From the NCBI GenBank assembly GCA_030428695.1, contig JAUIEM010000001.1, positions 15,725-79,724 of the forward strand: a DNA stretch of 64,000 nt, in the 5' to 3' direction. A program made the translations under genes and the position numbers. This document shows, in pieces, positions 41,344 through 49,375 of this stretch. Each line of letters begins with the position of its first letter. Position 1 is the first letter of the stretch. The DNA comes from a bacterium (GTDB lineage Bacteria > Planctomycetota > J058 > JAJDCP01). The notes beneath the pieces are model-generated. The model was given only the letters and a program-made list of their open reading frames with translations, was not told the DNA's origin and made no database searches.

Positions 41344-41781
41344 TCAGCGCGCCTCGCCCGGGCGCTCGAGGCAGTCGGGACACTCCCCGCGGAGCTGGAC
41401 GGTCGCTTGCTGGACCGACGCCGACCACGGCCCGTGGACCGCCATCGACGCCGTGAGCTCCGCCGGCAGGCAGGCGACGCGGCCGCAGTCCTCGCAGACG
41501 AAGTGGGGGTGCTGGTGGCCTTCGCCCTGCGCCTGGACGAGGGCGTAGCGATCGATCCCTCCCGCGCGGCTGACCACGGCGGCGACGCCGGCGTCGCGGA
41601 GCTTGACGAGGTTGCGATAGATCGTCGCCGGGTCCCAGTCCGTCTCGCCGAGGTGCTCGAGCACCTCGCTGTGCGAGAGCGGATTCGGCGCCTCCGCGAG
41701 CACGCGGAGCACGGCCAGACGGGGCGCCGTGGCCCGGAGGGCGCTCTCGCGCAGCAGCTTGCGTGCCTCGTCCTTGGTCAT
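41344..41781 (-). CDS. Fur-family transcriptional regulator (PerR/Fur/Zur type)
   Basis: A 145-residue repressor. The winged-helix half has ALRATAPRLAVLRVLAEAPNPLSHSEVLEHLGETDWDPATIYRNLVKLRDAGVA with the family core DPATIYRNL. The dimer half has the regulatory-metal His cluster HQHPHFVCEDCG and the structural zinc pair CEDC/CPDC. The ligand (iron, zinc or peroxide via iron) cannot be told. Fur-box-like palindromes lie about 2 and 3 kb away before the pseudopilin genes, and a short inverted repeat lies just upstream of this gene. Confidence 0.92.
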   Translation of the reverse strand: MTKDEARKLLRESALRATAPRLAVLRVLAEAPNPLSHSEVLEHLGETDWDPATIYRNLVKLRDAGVAAVVSRAGGIDRYALVQAQGEGHQHPHFVCEDCGRVACLPAELTASMAVHGPWSASVQQATVQLRGECPDCLERPGEAR

Positions 41782-41831
41782 CGCGGATCTCGGGCGCAGA
41801 GTCGTTCAGCCCCTGAAGTGTAGAGGAATCG

Positions 41832-41845
41832 CTTGCATGTGCAAG
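41832..41845. promoter_or_regulatory. Inverted repeat upstream of the Fur-family gene
   Basis: CTTGCA TG TGCAAG is a perfect 6-bp inverted repeat 51 bases upstream of the regulator start. Related CTTGC and TTGCA words follow at 41849 and 41865. It could be an autoregulatory operator. Confidence 0.35.
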
Positions 41846-42016
41846 CCGCTTGCGTGTACATCCTCTTGCAACCTGCGTGCAGGAGCACCCTGCTCGCAGG
41901 GCCTTCTTCCGTGGCGGGGACACCGCCCCGGCGCATGCGCCGGCACCAACATGCGTGGCGGGGACCGACGGCGGAGCAGGAAGCGCCGTCACCGCCCCAC
42001 CAAGCGCGGAGGGTTC

Positions 42017-42130
42017 GTGAGCGACGAACGTCGGGACAGGGAGGCGCCTCCGCCAGGCCTCCCGGAGAGCGTTCCAGAGGGAAGCCAGACCCTGACCGGG
42101 CCGCGCCGTCCCGTCGGGCAGCGCGCGTGA
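42017..42130 (+). CDS. Possible 37-aa leader ORF coupled to the HD-like gene
   Basis: A GTG with GGAGGG just upstream opens a 37-residue frame rich in Arg, Pro and Glu. Its TGA overlaps the GTG of the next gene (GTGA). It has no recognisable domain. It may be a coupling leader, a small protein or chance. Confidence 0.3.
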   Translation: MSDERRDREAPPPGLPESVPEGSQTLTGPRRPVGQRA

Positions 42131-43503
42131 AGCCCCCGGCCGTGGAGCTTCCGCCCTCCGTTCTCCGACGGCTGGCCGGGTGCCTCGAGGAAGCGCTGAC
42201 CGCCCTCGGCGCGGCCCCGACCCGGCGCCAGCTCGATGACGCGAGCGTCACGATCCTCGCGGCGATGTCCGGGCCGGCCCGCCGCTACCACACGATCGAG
42301 CACGTCTTCGACGTCTGTGAAGGGGCTCCCCCCCTGGTGTTGCTGGCGTTGCTCTTCCACGACACGGTCTGCCTGCACCTCGACGACGGGCTGCCTCCGC
42401 ACGCGCAGCCGCGCCTCGAAGGGGTCGTCGAGCCGGTCGCGGCGGGCAGGTACCGCCTGCGCGCCTACGACCCCGGGAAGGACCGGGTGCGGGGCGTGGT
42501 CGAGGCGGTGTTCGGCGTCGCGCCGGGGGAAGAGCTGCCGGCGGCCGGCGGAGTCAACGAGCTCCTGAGCGCGCTGCTCGCCTGCCGCTCCCTCGAGCCG
42601 CTGCTGAGCCTCGCCCAGCTGACCGGGCTCGCGGGCTGTGTCGAGGCGACCATCCCCTTCCGCGGCGCCGCGGGCGTCTGCCCGGCGGAGGGCTTGTTCA
42701 CCCGGCTGCAGCGGACGAGCGAGGACTTCGCGCTCGGGCTCGACGACGGCGCGCTGCGTCGGGCCGTCGACCTGGCGGTCGAGACCTCGAACCGCGACAT
42801 CGGCAACTTCGCGGTCGAAGACACCCGCGGCTTCCTCGACAACACCTGGAGGATCCTGGGGGAGACTCCCTCTCTGCGCGATCCGCGGCGGGCCACCCAT
42901 CGCACCTACCGGACCGCGATCGAGAAGATGGAGGGCTTCCTCGCGCAGCTGGACCCCCGCCTCGTGTTCCACGGCTTCCGCGGCCGCCCGGACGCCGCGA
43001 GCCTGCGCCGGTTGCGCGAGCGGGCGGGCCGCAACATCGCCCGGGTGGTGCGCTACCTGCGGGTCAAGCGGCTGGCCGTCGGGCTGCTCGAGGCGCTCGC
43101 CCTCGAGACCGGGGGAGACGCGCCGATGGAGCTGTTCCTCGGGGACATCCCGGGCGAGGGAGTCGCTCCACGGCTGGAGCGCGCCCTTCCCGACCACGCG
43201 AACCGTCCGACCAGCAGTGGCCTCGACCCCTGGGTGCTGTCCGTCCTCGACGAGGGCGACCTCTCGGCGCGGGGCTTCGACCTGCTCGGCGGGCCGCTAC
43301 CCGCCTTCGTCTACCGCGGGCTCGGCGACGCCGCCCTGGACGAGATCCTCGAGCTGGCAGAGGAAGCGCTCGCGCGCGCCGGGCGGGCCCGCGAGCTGCT
43401 CCAGGCCTTCCCGCGCGCGGTCGTCCAGGCCGTCGCGCGCGCCGCCGGTCAGGTCGCGGACTCCCGCGCGGCCGCCCTGGACGGGCTCGCGGCGGGCCTG
43501 TAG
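42127..43503 (+). CDS. HD-like (COG4339-type) protein with long C-terminal extension
   Basis: A 458-residue protein. Near residue 55 it has RRYHTIEHVFDV and, 20 residues later, LLALLFHDTVC, the H...HD pattern of the small predicted metal-dependent HD phosphohydrolases. Those proteins are about 200 residues long; here another 350 residues follow, helical and unrecognised, including ETSNRDIGNFAVEDTRGFLDNTW. Substrate is unknown. The start is uncertain because a strong ribosome binding site lies at 42009-42013 in another frame; the GTG at 42127 overlaps the stop of that short frame. Confidence 0.7.
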   Translation: MKPPAVELPPSVLRRLAGCLEEALTALGAAPTRRQLDDASVTILAAMSGPARRYHTIEHVFDVCEGAPPLVLLALLFHDTVCLHLDDGLPPHAQPRLEGVVEPVAAGRYRLRAYDPGKDRVRGVVEAVFGVAPGEELPAAGGVNELLSALLACRSLEPLLSLAQLTGLAGCVEATIPFRGAAGVCPAEGLFTRLQRTSEDFALGLDDGALRRAVDLAVETSNRDIGNFAVEDTRGFLDNTWRILGETPSLRDPRRATHRTYRTAIEKMEGFLAQLDPRLVFHGFRGRPDAASLRRLRERAGRNIARVVRYLRVKRLAVGLLEALALETGGDAPMELFLGDIPGEGVAPRLERALPDHANRPTSSGLDPWVLSVLDEGDLSARGFDLLGGPLPAFVYRGLGDAALDEILELAEEALARAGRARELLQAFPRAVVQAVARAAGQVADSRAAALDGLAAGL

Positions 43504-43574
43504 CGCGCGCGGGCCAAGCCCCTCCGCCTGCGACGCGTATCTGAGATCCAGCTCTCAAAATTGCGAAGATGAGG

Positions 43575-43607
43575 TTGACAAGAATCGAGAATGAGTACTC
43601 ATTATGG
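43575..43607 (+). promoter_or_regulatory. Promoter with Fur-box-like palindrome, first pseudopilin gene
   Basis: TTGACA at 43575-43580 and CATTAT at 43600-43605 are 19 bases apart. Between and over them lies GAGAATGAGTACTCATTATG, with a perfect 14-bp palindrome AATGAGTACTCATT at 43590-43603. It resembles the Fur box in its AATGA/TCATT halves, and an operator between -35 and -10 would repress. Confidence 0.65.
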
Positions 43608-43673
43608 ATACATGCAGTTGCGCCATCCTGCCGGACACGTGTTCAGCGGTGGCGACCTCAACCAGGAGAACCC

Positions 43674-44429
43674 ATGAAGACTCTGACTAAGGCCCACTCT
43701 CGCAAGGGCCTGACCCTGCTCGAGCTCCTGCTCGTGCTGGTCGTCCTCATCGCCACCTCGGGGATCCTCGTGGCGGTGTTCCCCAACATCCTCGGCCTGT
43801 CGCACTCCGCGAGCAGCTCCGCCAACATCGAAGCCGTCACCCGGCAGCTGGAAAACCACAAGGCGATGTTCGGCGGCTACCCGGACTCCCTGGACCTGCT
43901 GATCGATGACGCCGACACCCTCGTGGAACTCGGCGGCTCCATCGCCCCGACCGAGCTGACCGTCTCGGCCACCACCGGCAACGAGCGCTGGCTCGACGCC
44001 CTGGCAGAGGCCGGCATCACCGGCGTGATCGAGCATCCCTCGACCCTCGGGGACGAGGAGACCCAGACCACCTTCGGCGGTAACGCCGTGGCCGTCGACG
44101 CAGGGGCGGTGACGCCGGACAACCTCGTCACCCTCGGCACCGACGCGATCGCCCGCCTCGGCCTCGACCCGGCCACCGACTACCTCGTCCTCGGACTGGG
44201 CAGCCACAACGAAGGCATCGGCCGCTCGATGGCCTCCGCCCCCCTCCACTTCCTGGCCGGTGGGGAGAGCAACGAGGAGGTCTACGCCCGCTACCTGCTG
44301 ATCTTCCGCGTCCCCGAAGAGGGCGCCGCCCAGCTCGCGACCGTCGCTGCGATCGACAGTCACGATGAGGTGGGTGAGGTCGTCGGCCTCGACGGCCACA
44401 TCGCCGAGTACTACCACTCGCGCGAGTAA
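43674..44429 (+). CDS. Type II secretion/pilus-type pseudopilin-like protein, copy 1
   Basis: A 251-residue protein with a class III signal peptide: the basic start MKTLTKAHSRKG, cleavage after G12, then LTLLELLLVLVVLIATSGILV with the conserved Glu at +5. A helical stalk (SANIEAVTRQLENHKAMFGGYPDSL) and a globular domain unlike GspG follow, and it ends GHIAEYYHSRE. Prepilin peptidase would process it for assembly into a pseudopilus or surface fibre; no secretion genes are nearby. It is about 80 percent identical to the next gene. A Fur-box-like operator and its own terminator bracket it. Confidence 0.85.
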   Translation: MKTLTKAHSRKGLTLLELLLVLVVLIATSGILVAVFPNILGLSHSASSSANIEAVTRQLENHKAMFGGYPDSLDLLIDDADTLVELGGSIAPTELTVSATTGNERWLDALAEAGITGVIEHPSTLGDEETQTTFGGNAVAVDAGAVTPDNLVTLGTDAIARLGLDPATDYLVLGLGSHNEGIGRSMASAPLHFLAGGESNEEVYARYLLIFRVPEEGAAQLATVAAIDSHDEVGEVVGLDGHIAEYYHSRE

Positions 44430-44451
44430 CGTCGCGGCGTTTGTCGATGCG

Positions 44452-44483
44452 GACGGCCTGGCGAGACTCTTCGCCAGGCCGTC
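44452..44483 (+). terminator. Hairpin terminator after pseudopilin copy 1
   Basis: GACGGCCTGGCGA and TCGCCAGGCCGTC form a perfect 13-bp stem with a six-base loop, followed by TTGCAT, a weak T-tract. Confidence 0.7.
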
Positions 44484-44553
44484 TTGCATCGGGACGCGCG
44501 ACTACCGCGAACTTGCGCGGCAGCGGCAAGCGATGATTCTCCGCGATTCGGTC

Positions 44554-44585
44554 TTGCACACAAACGAGAATGAGTTATCATTATC
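44554..44585 (+). promoter_or_regulatory. Promoter with Fur-box-like palindrome, second pseudopilin gene
   Basis: GAGAATGAGTTATCATTATC (44566-44585) has AATGA and TCATT halves. CATTAT at 44579-44584 is again 19 bases after a TTGCAC hexamer at 44554-44559. The layout repeats that of the first copy, so the regulatory region was duplicated with the gene. Confidence 0.6.
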
Positions 44586-44629
44586 GCATGTGGCGCGTGG
44601 GGCGACCACAGACCCAACCTGGAGAGATC

Positions 44630-45385
44630 ATGAAGAACCTGACCAAGATGCATCGTCGAAAGGGCCTGACCCTGCTCGAGCTCCTGCTCGTGCTGGTCGT
44701 GCTCATCGCCACCTCGGGGATCCTCGTGGCGGTGTTCCCGAACATCGTCGGCCTGGCGCACGCCTCGAGCAGCGCCTCCAACATCGAATCCGTCGTGCGG
44801 CAGCTCGAGAATCATCGGGCCATGTTCGGCGGCTACCCCGACTCCCTCGACATGCTGATCGATGACACCGACGCGCTCGCGCCCTTCGGTGGCACCACCG
44901 CCGCGACCGAGCTGGCCGTCTCCTCCACCACCGGCAACGAGCGCTGGCTCGACGCCCTGGAAGAGGCCGGCATCACCGGCGTGATCGAGCATCCTTCGAC
45001 CCTCGGGGACGAAGAGACCGCGACCACCTTCGGCGGCACCGCCGTGGACGTCGACGCAGGGGCAGTGACGCCGGACAACCTCGTCACCCTCGGCGCCGAC
45101 GCGATCGCCCGCCTCGGCCTCGACCCGGCCACCGACTACCTCGTCCTGGGTCTGGGCAGCCACAATGAGGGCATCGGCCGCTCGATGGCCTCCGCCCCGA
45201 TCCACTTCCTGCCCGGTGGCGAGAGCAACGAGGACGTCTACTCCCGCTTCCTCCTGATCTTCCGCGTCCCCGAAGAGGGCGCCGCCCAGCTCGCGACCGT
45301 CGCCACCGTCGACGTGCACGACGGCGACGGCGAGGTCCTCGGCCTCGACGGCCACATCGCCGAGTACTACCACTCGCGCGAGTAG
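44630..45385 (+). CDS. Type II secretion/pilus-type pseudopilin-like protein, copy 2
   Basis: A 251-residue paralogue of the preceding gene with the same length, signal (MKNLTKMHRRKG then LTLLELLLVLVVLIATSG), stalk and end (GHIAEYYHSRE). Differences cluster after the stalk (DTDALAPFGGTTAATELAV) and near the C-terminus. Only Gly-Leu cleavage and Glu5 mark it as prepilin-like; no cysteines or GspG calcium motif are evident. A GGAGA site lies six bases upstream of the ATG. It has its own operator and terminator, so the two copies are separate transcription units. Confidence 0.85.
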   Translation: MKNLTKMHRRKGLTLLELLLVLVVLIATSGILVAVFPNIVGLAHASSSASNIESVVRQLENHRAMFGGYPDSLDMLIDDTDALAPFGGTTAATELAVSSTTGNERWLDALEEAGITGVIEHPSTLGDEETATTFGGTAVDVDAGAVTPDNLVTLGADAIARLGLDPATDYLVLGLGSHNEGIGRSMASAPIHFLPGGESNEDVYSRFLLIFRVPEEGAAQLATVATVDVHDGDGEVLGLDGHIAEYYHSRE

Positions 45386-45415
45386 CTCTTCCTGCGAGAC
45401 GGACTTTCGACACGG

Positions 45416-45453
45416 CGGCCTGGCGGAGCTTCCCCGCCGGGTCGTCTTTTTTC
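45416..45453 (+). terminator. Intrinsic terminator after pseudopilin copy 2
   Basis: CGGCCTGGCGG pairs with CCGCCGGGTCG (one or two G-T pairs) around a seven-base loop and is followed by TCTTTTTTC. Confidence 0.85.
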
Positions 45454-45547
45454 ATCCTCACTCGACAGTCTCGCAGGGCACGCGGCCGCTGCTTGCCGCC
45501 CGCCCCCCTGGCGACGTAGACTGAGACCCCCCCGACCGGAGGCCCTC

Positions 45548-47137
45548 ATGCGCATCCTCACCCTCGCGGTCCTGTTCGTCCTCCTTCCGCCCGCCTTCGC
45601 CCAGGAAGAGGAGCTCACCCCCTCGGGTCTGCGCATCACGCCCCTCACGCCGGGCGATGGCGCCGCTCCCCAGGAGGGCGACGTGGCGGTCGTCGCCTTC
45701 ACCGTCTGGCTCGAGGACGGCACACGCGTCGACCGGGTGCCCGCCACCCGCCCGCTGCGCTTCACGGTCGGCGGCGGGAACGTGATCGCCGGCCTCGACG
45801 AGGCGGTACGGGGGATGCGGGAGGGCGCCCGCCACCGGGTCGTGGTGCCCGCCGCGCTGGGCTTCGGTGACGAGGGGAACCAGGCGATCCCGCCGGGCGC
45901 GACGCTGGTCTTCGAGCTCGCGCTGCTCGAGGCCGTCGCGGTGCCGCGCTTCCCCGAGCTCTCCGCCCTGACCTTGACCGGGACGGAGACCGGCCTGCGC
46001 TGGGCGCGGCTGCGCGAGGGCAGCGGCGACGCGCGCTTCGGCGAGGGCTCCGAAGGGGAGCTCGCCTTCGTGCTGTGGAGCGCGGACGGGACGACGCTCG
46101 CCTCGAGCTTCCTCGTCGGCGAGCCGATGGTCGTCCAGCAAGGGCTCCCGCACCCGATCCCGGGCCTCTTCTCCGGCATCGACGGCATGCGGCTCGGCGA
46201 GCGGCGCCTGCTCGTGATCCCCGCCTCGCTGCAGCCGCCGCCGACCGCCGACGAGCCGCCCCAGGACTGGGTGTGCGACGTCGAGCTGGTGCGGATCATC
46301 CCGCCGCTGCCCTGCCCGGAGCTCGACCGGACGCAAGGCGCGCGCGGAGACGACGGGGTGTGGGTCCAGCAGCTCGCCGAAGGCGAGGGCCGCGGCGCCG
46401 CGTGGGGCGACCTGCTCGAGGTGCACGAGAGCTACTGGAACGAGCAGACCGGCGCCTTGATCTACAGCACGAAGCGCGCCGGCGAGCCGACCGTGCTCGC
46501 GCTCGGGAGCATCGACCCCCCCGCGCTCGAGCCGCATCTCGAGGGCGTGGGCGCGGGGGCGGTGCTGCGGCTCGTCGTGCCGGGCGCGCAGCTCTCCGAC
46601 CACTGGCAGACCGCCCCCGACGGCGGCCTCGTCGTCGAGCTCGAGGTGCTCGCCGTGCGCCCGGGGGACGCGTCGACGCGGCTCGACCAGATCTTCGCGC
46701 GTTTCGACGTGGACGGAGACGGCCAGATCGCCATCGCCGAGCTCGAGGCCACCGAGCACGATCACCACCACGGGTTCGAGGAGCCCTGCCCGCCCTGGGA
46801 GGACGAGCTCGGCGTGCTGCGCTTCCTCGGCGCGGACCGCGACGACGATCGCATCGTCACACGTGAGGAGCTGCGGGGCCTGCTCCAGAGCCAGATGCGA
46901 GGCGAGACCCTGGGCCCGGGCCGGGACGACATCGCCTGGCAGGCCGCGCGCATCGCCGACGCCCTGCTCGCCGAGCACGGCGATGCGCAGGGCCGGTTGA
47001 GCGCGCCCGTCTGCGCGGCGCTGCTGGTGCCCCTCGAGAGCCTCGACCGCGACGGGGACGGCTTCGCCTCGCGGGACGAGCTCGTCGCCCACGGCATCGC
47101 CACGTTCACACGGATGCACGGGGCCGGCGAGGACTGA
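45548..47137 (+). CDS. Secreted FKBP-type peptidyl-prolyl isomerase with EF-hands
   Basis: A 529-residue protein with signal peptide MRILTLAVLFVLLPPAFAQ. An FKBP domain (about 25-130) has DVAVVAFTVWLEDGTRVD, GGGNVIAGLDEAVRGMREGARHRVVVPAALGFGDEG and IPPGATLVFELALLE. At least one and perhaps two degenerate FKBP-like units follow (GLFSGIDGMRLGERRLLVIPASL). The C-terminus has three EF-hand loops: DVDGDGQIAIAEL, DRDDDRIVTREEL and DRDGDGFASRDEL. It would assist folding of periplasmic or outer-membrane proteins, perhaps with calcium dependence, which is inference. The GGAGG site lies seven bases upstream. Confidence 0.85.
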   Translation: MRILTLAVLFVLLPPAFAQEEELTPSGLRITPLTPGDGAAPQEGDVAVVAFTVWLEDGTRVDRVPATRPLRFTVGGGNVIAGLDEAVRGMREGARHRVVVPAALGFGDEGNQAIPPGATLVFELALLEAVAVPRFPELSALTLTGTETGLRWARLREGSGDARFGEGSEGELAFVLWSADGTTLASSFLVGEPMVVQQGLPHPIPGLFSGIDGMRLGERRLLVIPASLQPPPTADEPPQDWVCDVELVRIIPPLPCPELDRTQGARGDDGVWVQQLAEGEGRGAAWGDLLEVHESYWNEQTGALIYSTKRAGEPTVLALGSIDPPALEPHLEGVGAGAVLRLVVPGAQLSDHWQTAPDGGLVVELEVLAVRPGDASTRLDQIFARFDVDGDGQIAIAELEATEHDHHHGFEEPCPPWEDELGVLRFLGADRDDDRIVTREELRGLLQSQMRGETLGPGRDDIAWQAARIADALLAEHGDAQGRLSAPVCAALLVPLESLDRDGDGFASRDELVAHGIATFTRMHGAGED

Positions 47138-47150
47138 TCGGAGCGCTCGC

Positions 47151-48740
47151 TCAGCGCGTGCTGATGGAGGATGCGCCGACGTCCGCGGGGTCCTGCAGCC
47201 CGAAGCCCGACGGTTCGCCTTCCTCTCCGCTCAGCCGCTCCTGATGCGACAACGCGACGGCGCAGAGCTTCCACGCCCCGTCCCCGTCGCGGCGGACGGC
47301 GTACCGGGCCGCGTACTGGTTCAGGCGGTAGTGGGTATGCTGCTGGTGGGTGACCCGGCCGCCGACCAGCCAGCGGCAGTCGACCTCGAACAGGTCCGGC
47401 GCCGCGCTACGGAGCGCGAGCTCCTGCAGCCCGACCCGCTCGATGTCGACGAAGACCCGGCCCGCCTGCCGCTCGCACAGCACCGCGTAGAGCTCGCCGT
47501 AGATCTGATCGAGCAGGGGCCCCGCCTCGACGCTGCGGGCGAGAACGGCGTAGAGCGCGTCTTCGCTGTCGACCGCGAAGCCCTTGTAGATCGCCGCGTG
47601 CAGCCGCGTGAACAGGGCGTGGGCCGAGCGCTCCGAGGGCACGGACGCCTGCCGGGCCAGCCACCCGCTGCCGCACGCAGCCACGCACAGCAGGACGGCG
47701 AGCAGCGGCCAGGAGCGCCGCCAGCGCCAGCTGACGAGCAGCCACAGGCCGACCGCCAGACACGGCGGCCCCCACACCGGGGGCCGGACGGGCGCCCCGA
47801 GCGGCGGCTCCCGCCGGGTGCCGAGCAGGATCTCCCACTCCGCGGCGCGAGCCGTCTCCGATGCGGGATCCTCCCGCAGCGCCGCCTGGAGCTGTTCCCG
47901 GGCGGCTTCCCGCTCGCCGAGCCGCGCCAGCACCCGCGCGTAGCAGCTGCGCAGCTCCACCACCGGCACCCGGCCTTCTTCCAGCGCCGCCTCGCACGCC
48001 TCCCGGGCGGCGCGCAGGGCCTGCCGCGCGCGCTCCGGCTGGTGCAGCGCCGCGCACACCCGGGCGCGTTGCAGCAGCACAGGCGCGGGAAAGGCCTGCG
48101 CCCGCTCCTGCGCCTCGAGGAGCTCCAGCGCCTCCTCTGCCTGCCCCTGGCGCAGCAGCACGTCGACCAGGGCCTCCCCGAGCGCCCATCTGTCCCATGC
48201 CTCGAGCCCGTCGCGGTAGGTCGCCTCGGCCTGCTCGAGCCGGCCGAGCTGCTCGAGGAGCGCGCCGCGGCGGAGGAACACGGTCGGGTAGGGGGCGATG
48301 CGCAGCGCGGCGTCGAGGTCGCGCAGCGCACCTGCGAGGTCCCCCGTCCGCTCGCGTACATCGGCGCGGTCGAGCACCACGGCGAAGCTGTCGAACTCGG
48401 GGGCGAGGCGGGCGAGCGCGAGGGCGCGGCTCAGGTCTTCCTCCGCCCTGCCCCAGTCACGCAGCTGCATGTGCAGGCTGGCGCGGAAGACGTGGACCTG
48501 GCTGTTGTCCGGGTCCCAGGCGACGAGCTGCTCGACCGCCTGGCGCGCCTCGGCGAAGCGGTCGAGGGCCAGCAGGGCCTCCGCGCGCTCGAAGCGCAGG
48601 AAGGGGTCGTCGGGGCGCTCGACCAGCGCCGCCTCGATCTCCGCCAGGGCACGGGCCGGGTCGACGAAGTCGTGGGCCCGCCCGGAACAGGCGCACAGGC
48701 ACCAGAGCAGCAGTCCGGACAGGCAGCGTCGGGTCATCAT
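47151..48740 (-). CDS. TPR-repeat lipoprotein-like membrane protein
   Basis: A 529-residue protein starting MMTRRCLSGLLLWCLCACSGRAHDF, with a lipobox-like CAC before SGR. Eight or so TPR repeats follow to about residue 330, for example DPFLRFERAEALLALDRFAEARQAVEQLVAWDPDN. Then come two hydrophobic helices (AVGLWLLVSWRWRRSWPLLAVLLCVAACG) and a C-terminal domain (HALFTRLHAAIYKGFAVDSEDALYAVLAR) of about 150 residues. That last domain recalls C-terminal parts of HupE-associated hypothetical proteins, but I cannot name it. A role as an envelope scaffold is probable; the start is only moderately certain because its ribosome binding site is weak. Confidence 0.7.
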   Translation of the reverse strand: MMTRRCLSGLLLWCLCACSGRAHDFVDPARALAEIEAALVERPDDPFLRFERAEALLALDRFAEARQAVEQLVAWDPDNSQVHVFRASLHMQLRDWGRAEEDLSRALALARLAPEFDSFAVVLDRADVRERTGDLAGALRDLDAALRIAPYPTVFLRRGALLEQLGRLEQAEATYRDGLEAWDRWALGEALVDVLLRQGQAEEALELLEAQERAQAFPAPVLLQRARVCAALHQPERARQALRAAREACEAALEEGRVPVVELRSCYARVLARLGEREAAREQLQAALREDPASETARAAEWEILLGTRREPPLGAPVRPPVWGPPCLAVGLWLLVSWRWRRSWPLLAVLLCVAACGSGWLARQASVPSERSAHALFTRLHAAIYKGFAVDSEDALYAVLARSVEAGPLLDQIYGELYAVLCERQAGRVFVDIERVGLQELALRSAAPDLFEVDCRWLVGGRVTHQQHTHYRLNQYAARYAVRRDGDGAWKLCAVALSHQERLSGEEGEPSGFGLQDPADVGASSISTR

Positions 48741-48819
48741 CGGGCGGTTCCTGTGGTCCGGGGACTGCGGCGTGCGGAGATCCGGCGCCGGGGCTTGCGT
48801 TCCCTCGCGCCATGCTGAT

Positions 48820-48839
48820 GATAGCAATAAATCACTATC
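48820..48839. promoter_or_regulatory. Palindrome upstream of the HMA gene
   Basis: GATAG, ten bases and CTATC form an inverted repeat in an AT-rich stretch 33 bases before the HMA start. The 9-mer ATCACTATC at 48831-48839 also occurs at 41290-41298. Confidence 0.45.
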
Positions 48840-48871
48840 TGGAACATCGGGTGCGACAAGGAGACTCGACC

Positions 48872-49129
48872 ATGGCTGAAGACCTGCGGAGAACATCGAT
48901 CTTTGTCGACGGCATGACCTGCGCGGGTGGGTGTGGTGGACGCCTCACCCGGGCCCTGGAAGGGCTCAACGGAGTACTACACGTCCGGCTCGAGTTCGCG
49001 AAGAGGACCGTCACGGTGATGCATGACGCCTCCATCGTCAGCCTCAAGGACCTGTTCGCGGCGATCCGCGCGCTGGGGAACGAAGGGGGCAGGCTCTTTA
49101 CCCCCATCTTCCCGCCGCCATCGCGGTAA
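48872..49129 (+). CDS. HMA-domain metal-binding protein (85 aa) with CxxxC spacing
   Basis: This small ferredoxin-fold protein resembles CopZ-type metallochaperones: SIFVDGMTCAGGCGGRLTRALEGLNGVLHVRLEFAKRTVTVMHD. The usual loop is GMTCxxC; here an extra Gly gives CAGGC, so the two cysteines are three residues apart. Copper(I) or another soft metal would be the ligand if the loop tolerates this. An AAGGAG site precedes the ATG by eight bases. It is divergent from the TPR gene and followed by repeats. No metal-transport gene is adjacent, although the CcoI-like ATPase is in the window. Confidence 0.8.
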   Translation: MAEDLRRTSIFVDGMTCAGGCGGRLTRALEGLNGVLHVRLEFAKRTVTVMHDASIVSLKDLFAAIRALGNEGGRLFTPIFPPPSR

Positions 49130-49130
49130 G

Positions 49131-49375
49131 GGCCCGGAAAAGAATAAGTCGAGCACCGAGGGTGCGGATGCGGCAGGAATTGTGGTGCTTGGCGAATGAC
49201 GCATACCGGTGCCAACAGCGAGGCCTCGGCTCCCGAGGAACGAGGAGCAGAGGCCGTAGCGGCCGAACACCGACACCGCGAGGAACGAGTGGTGGCGGTG
49301 GAGGTGGAGTGAGGCAAGTGCCACCATTACGCCGCAGGCGCGCCCGAATGCCTGACTTATCCTTTCCGGGCCCTA
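49131..49375. repeat. Inverted-repeat element of about 245 bp
   Basis: The left arm from GGGCCCGGAAAAGAATAAGT to about 49200 and the right arm 49311-49375 (AGGCAAGTGCCACC ... TTTCCGGGCCC) are imperfect inverted repeats of about 65 bp. The same arms occur at 37214-37249 and 37393-37456. No protein is encoded. Confidence 0.75.
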
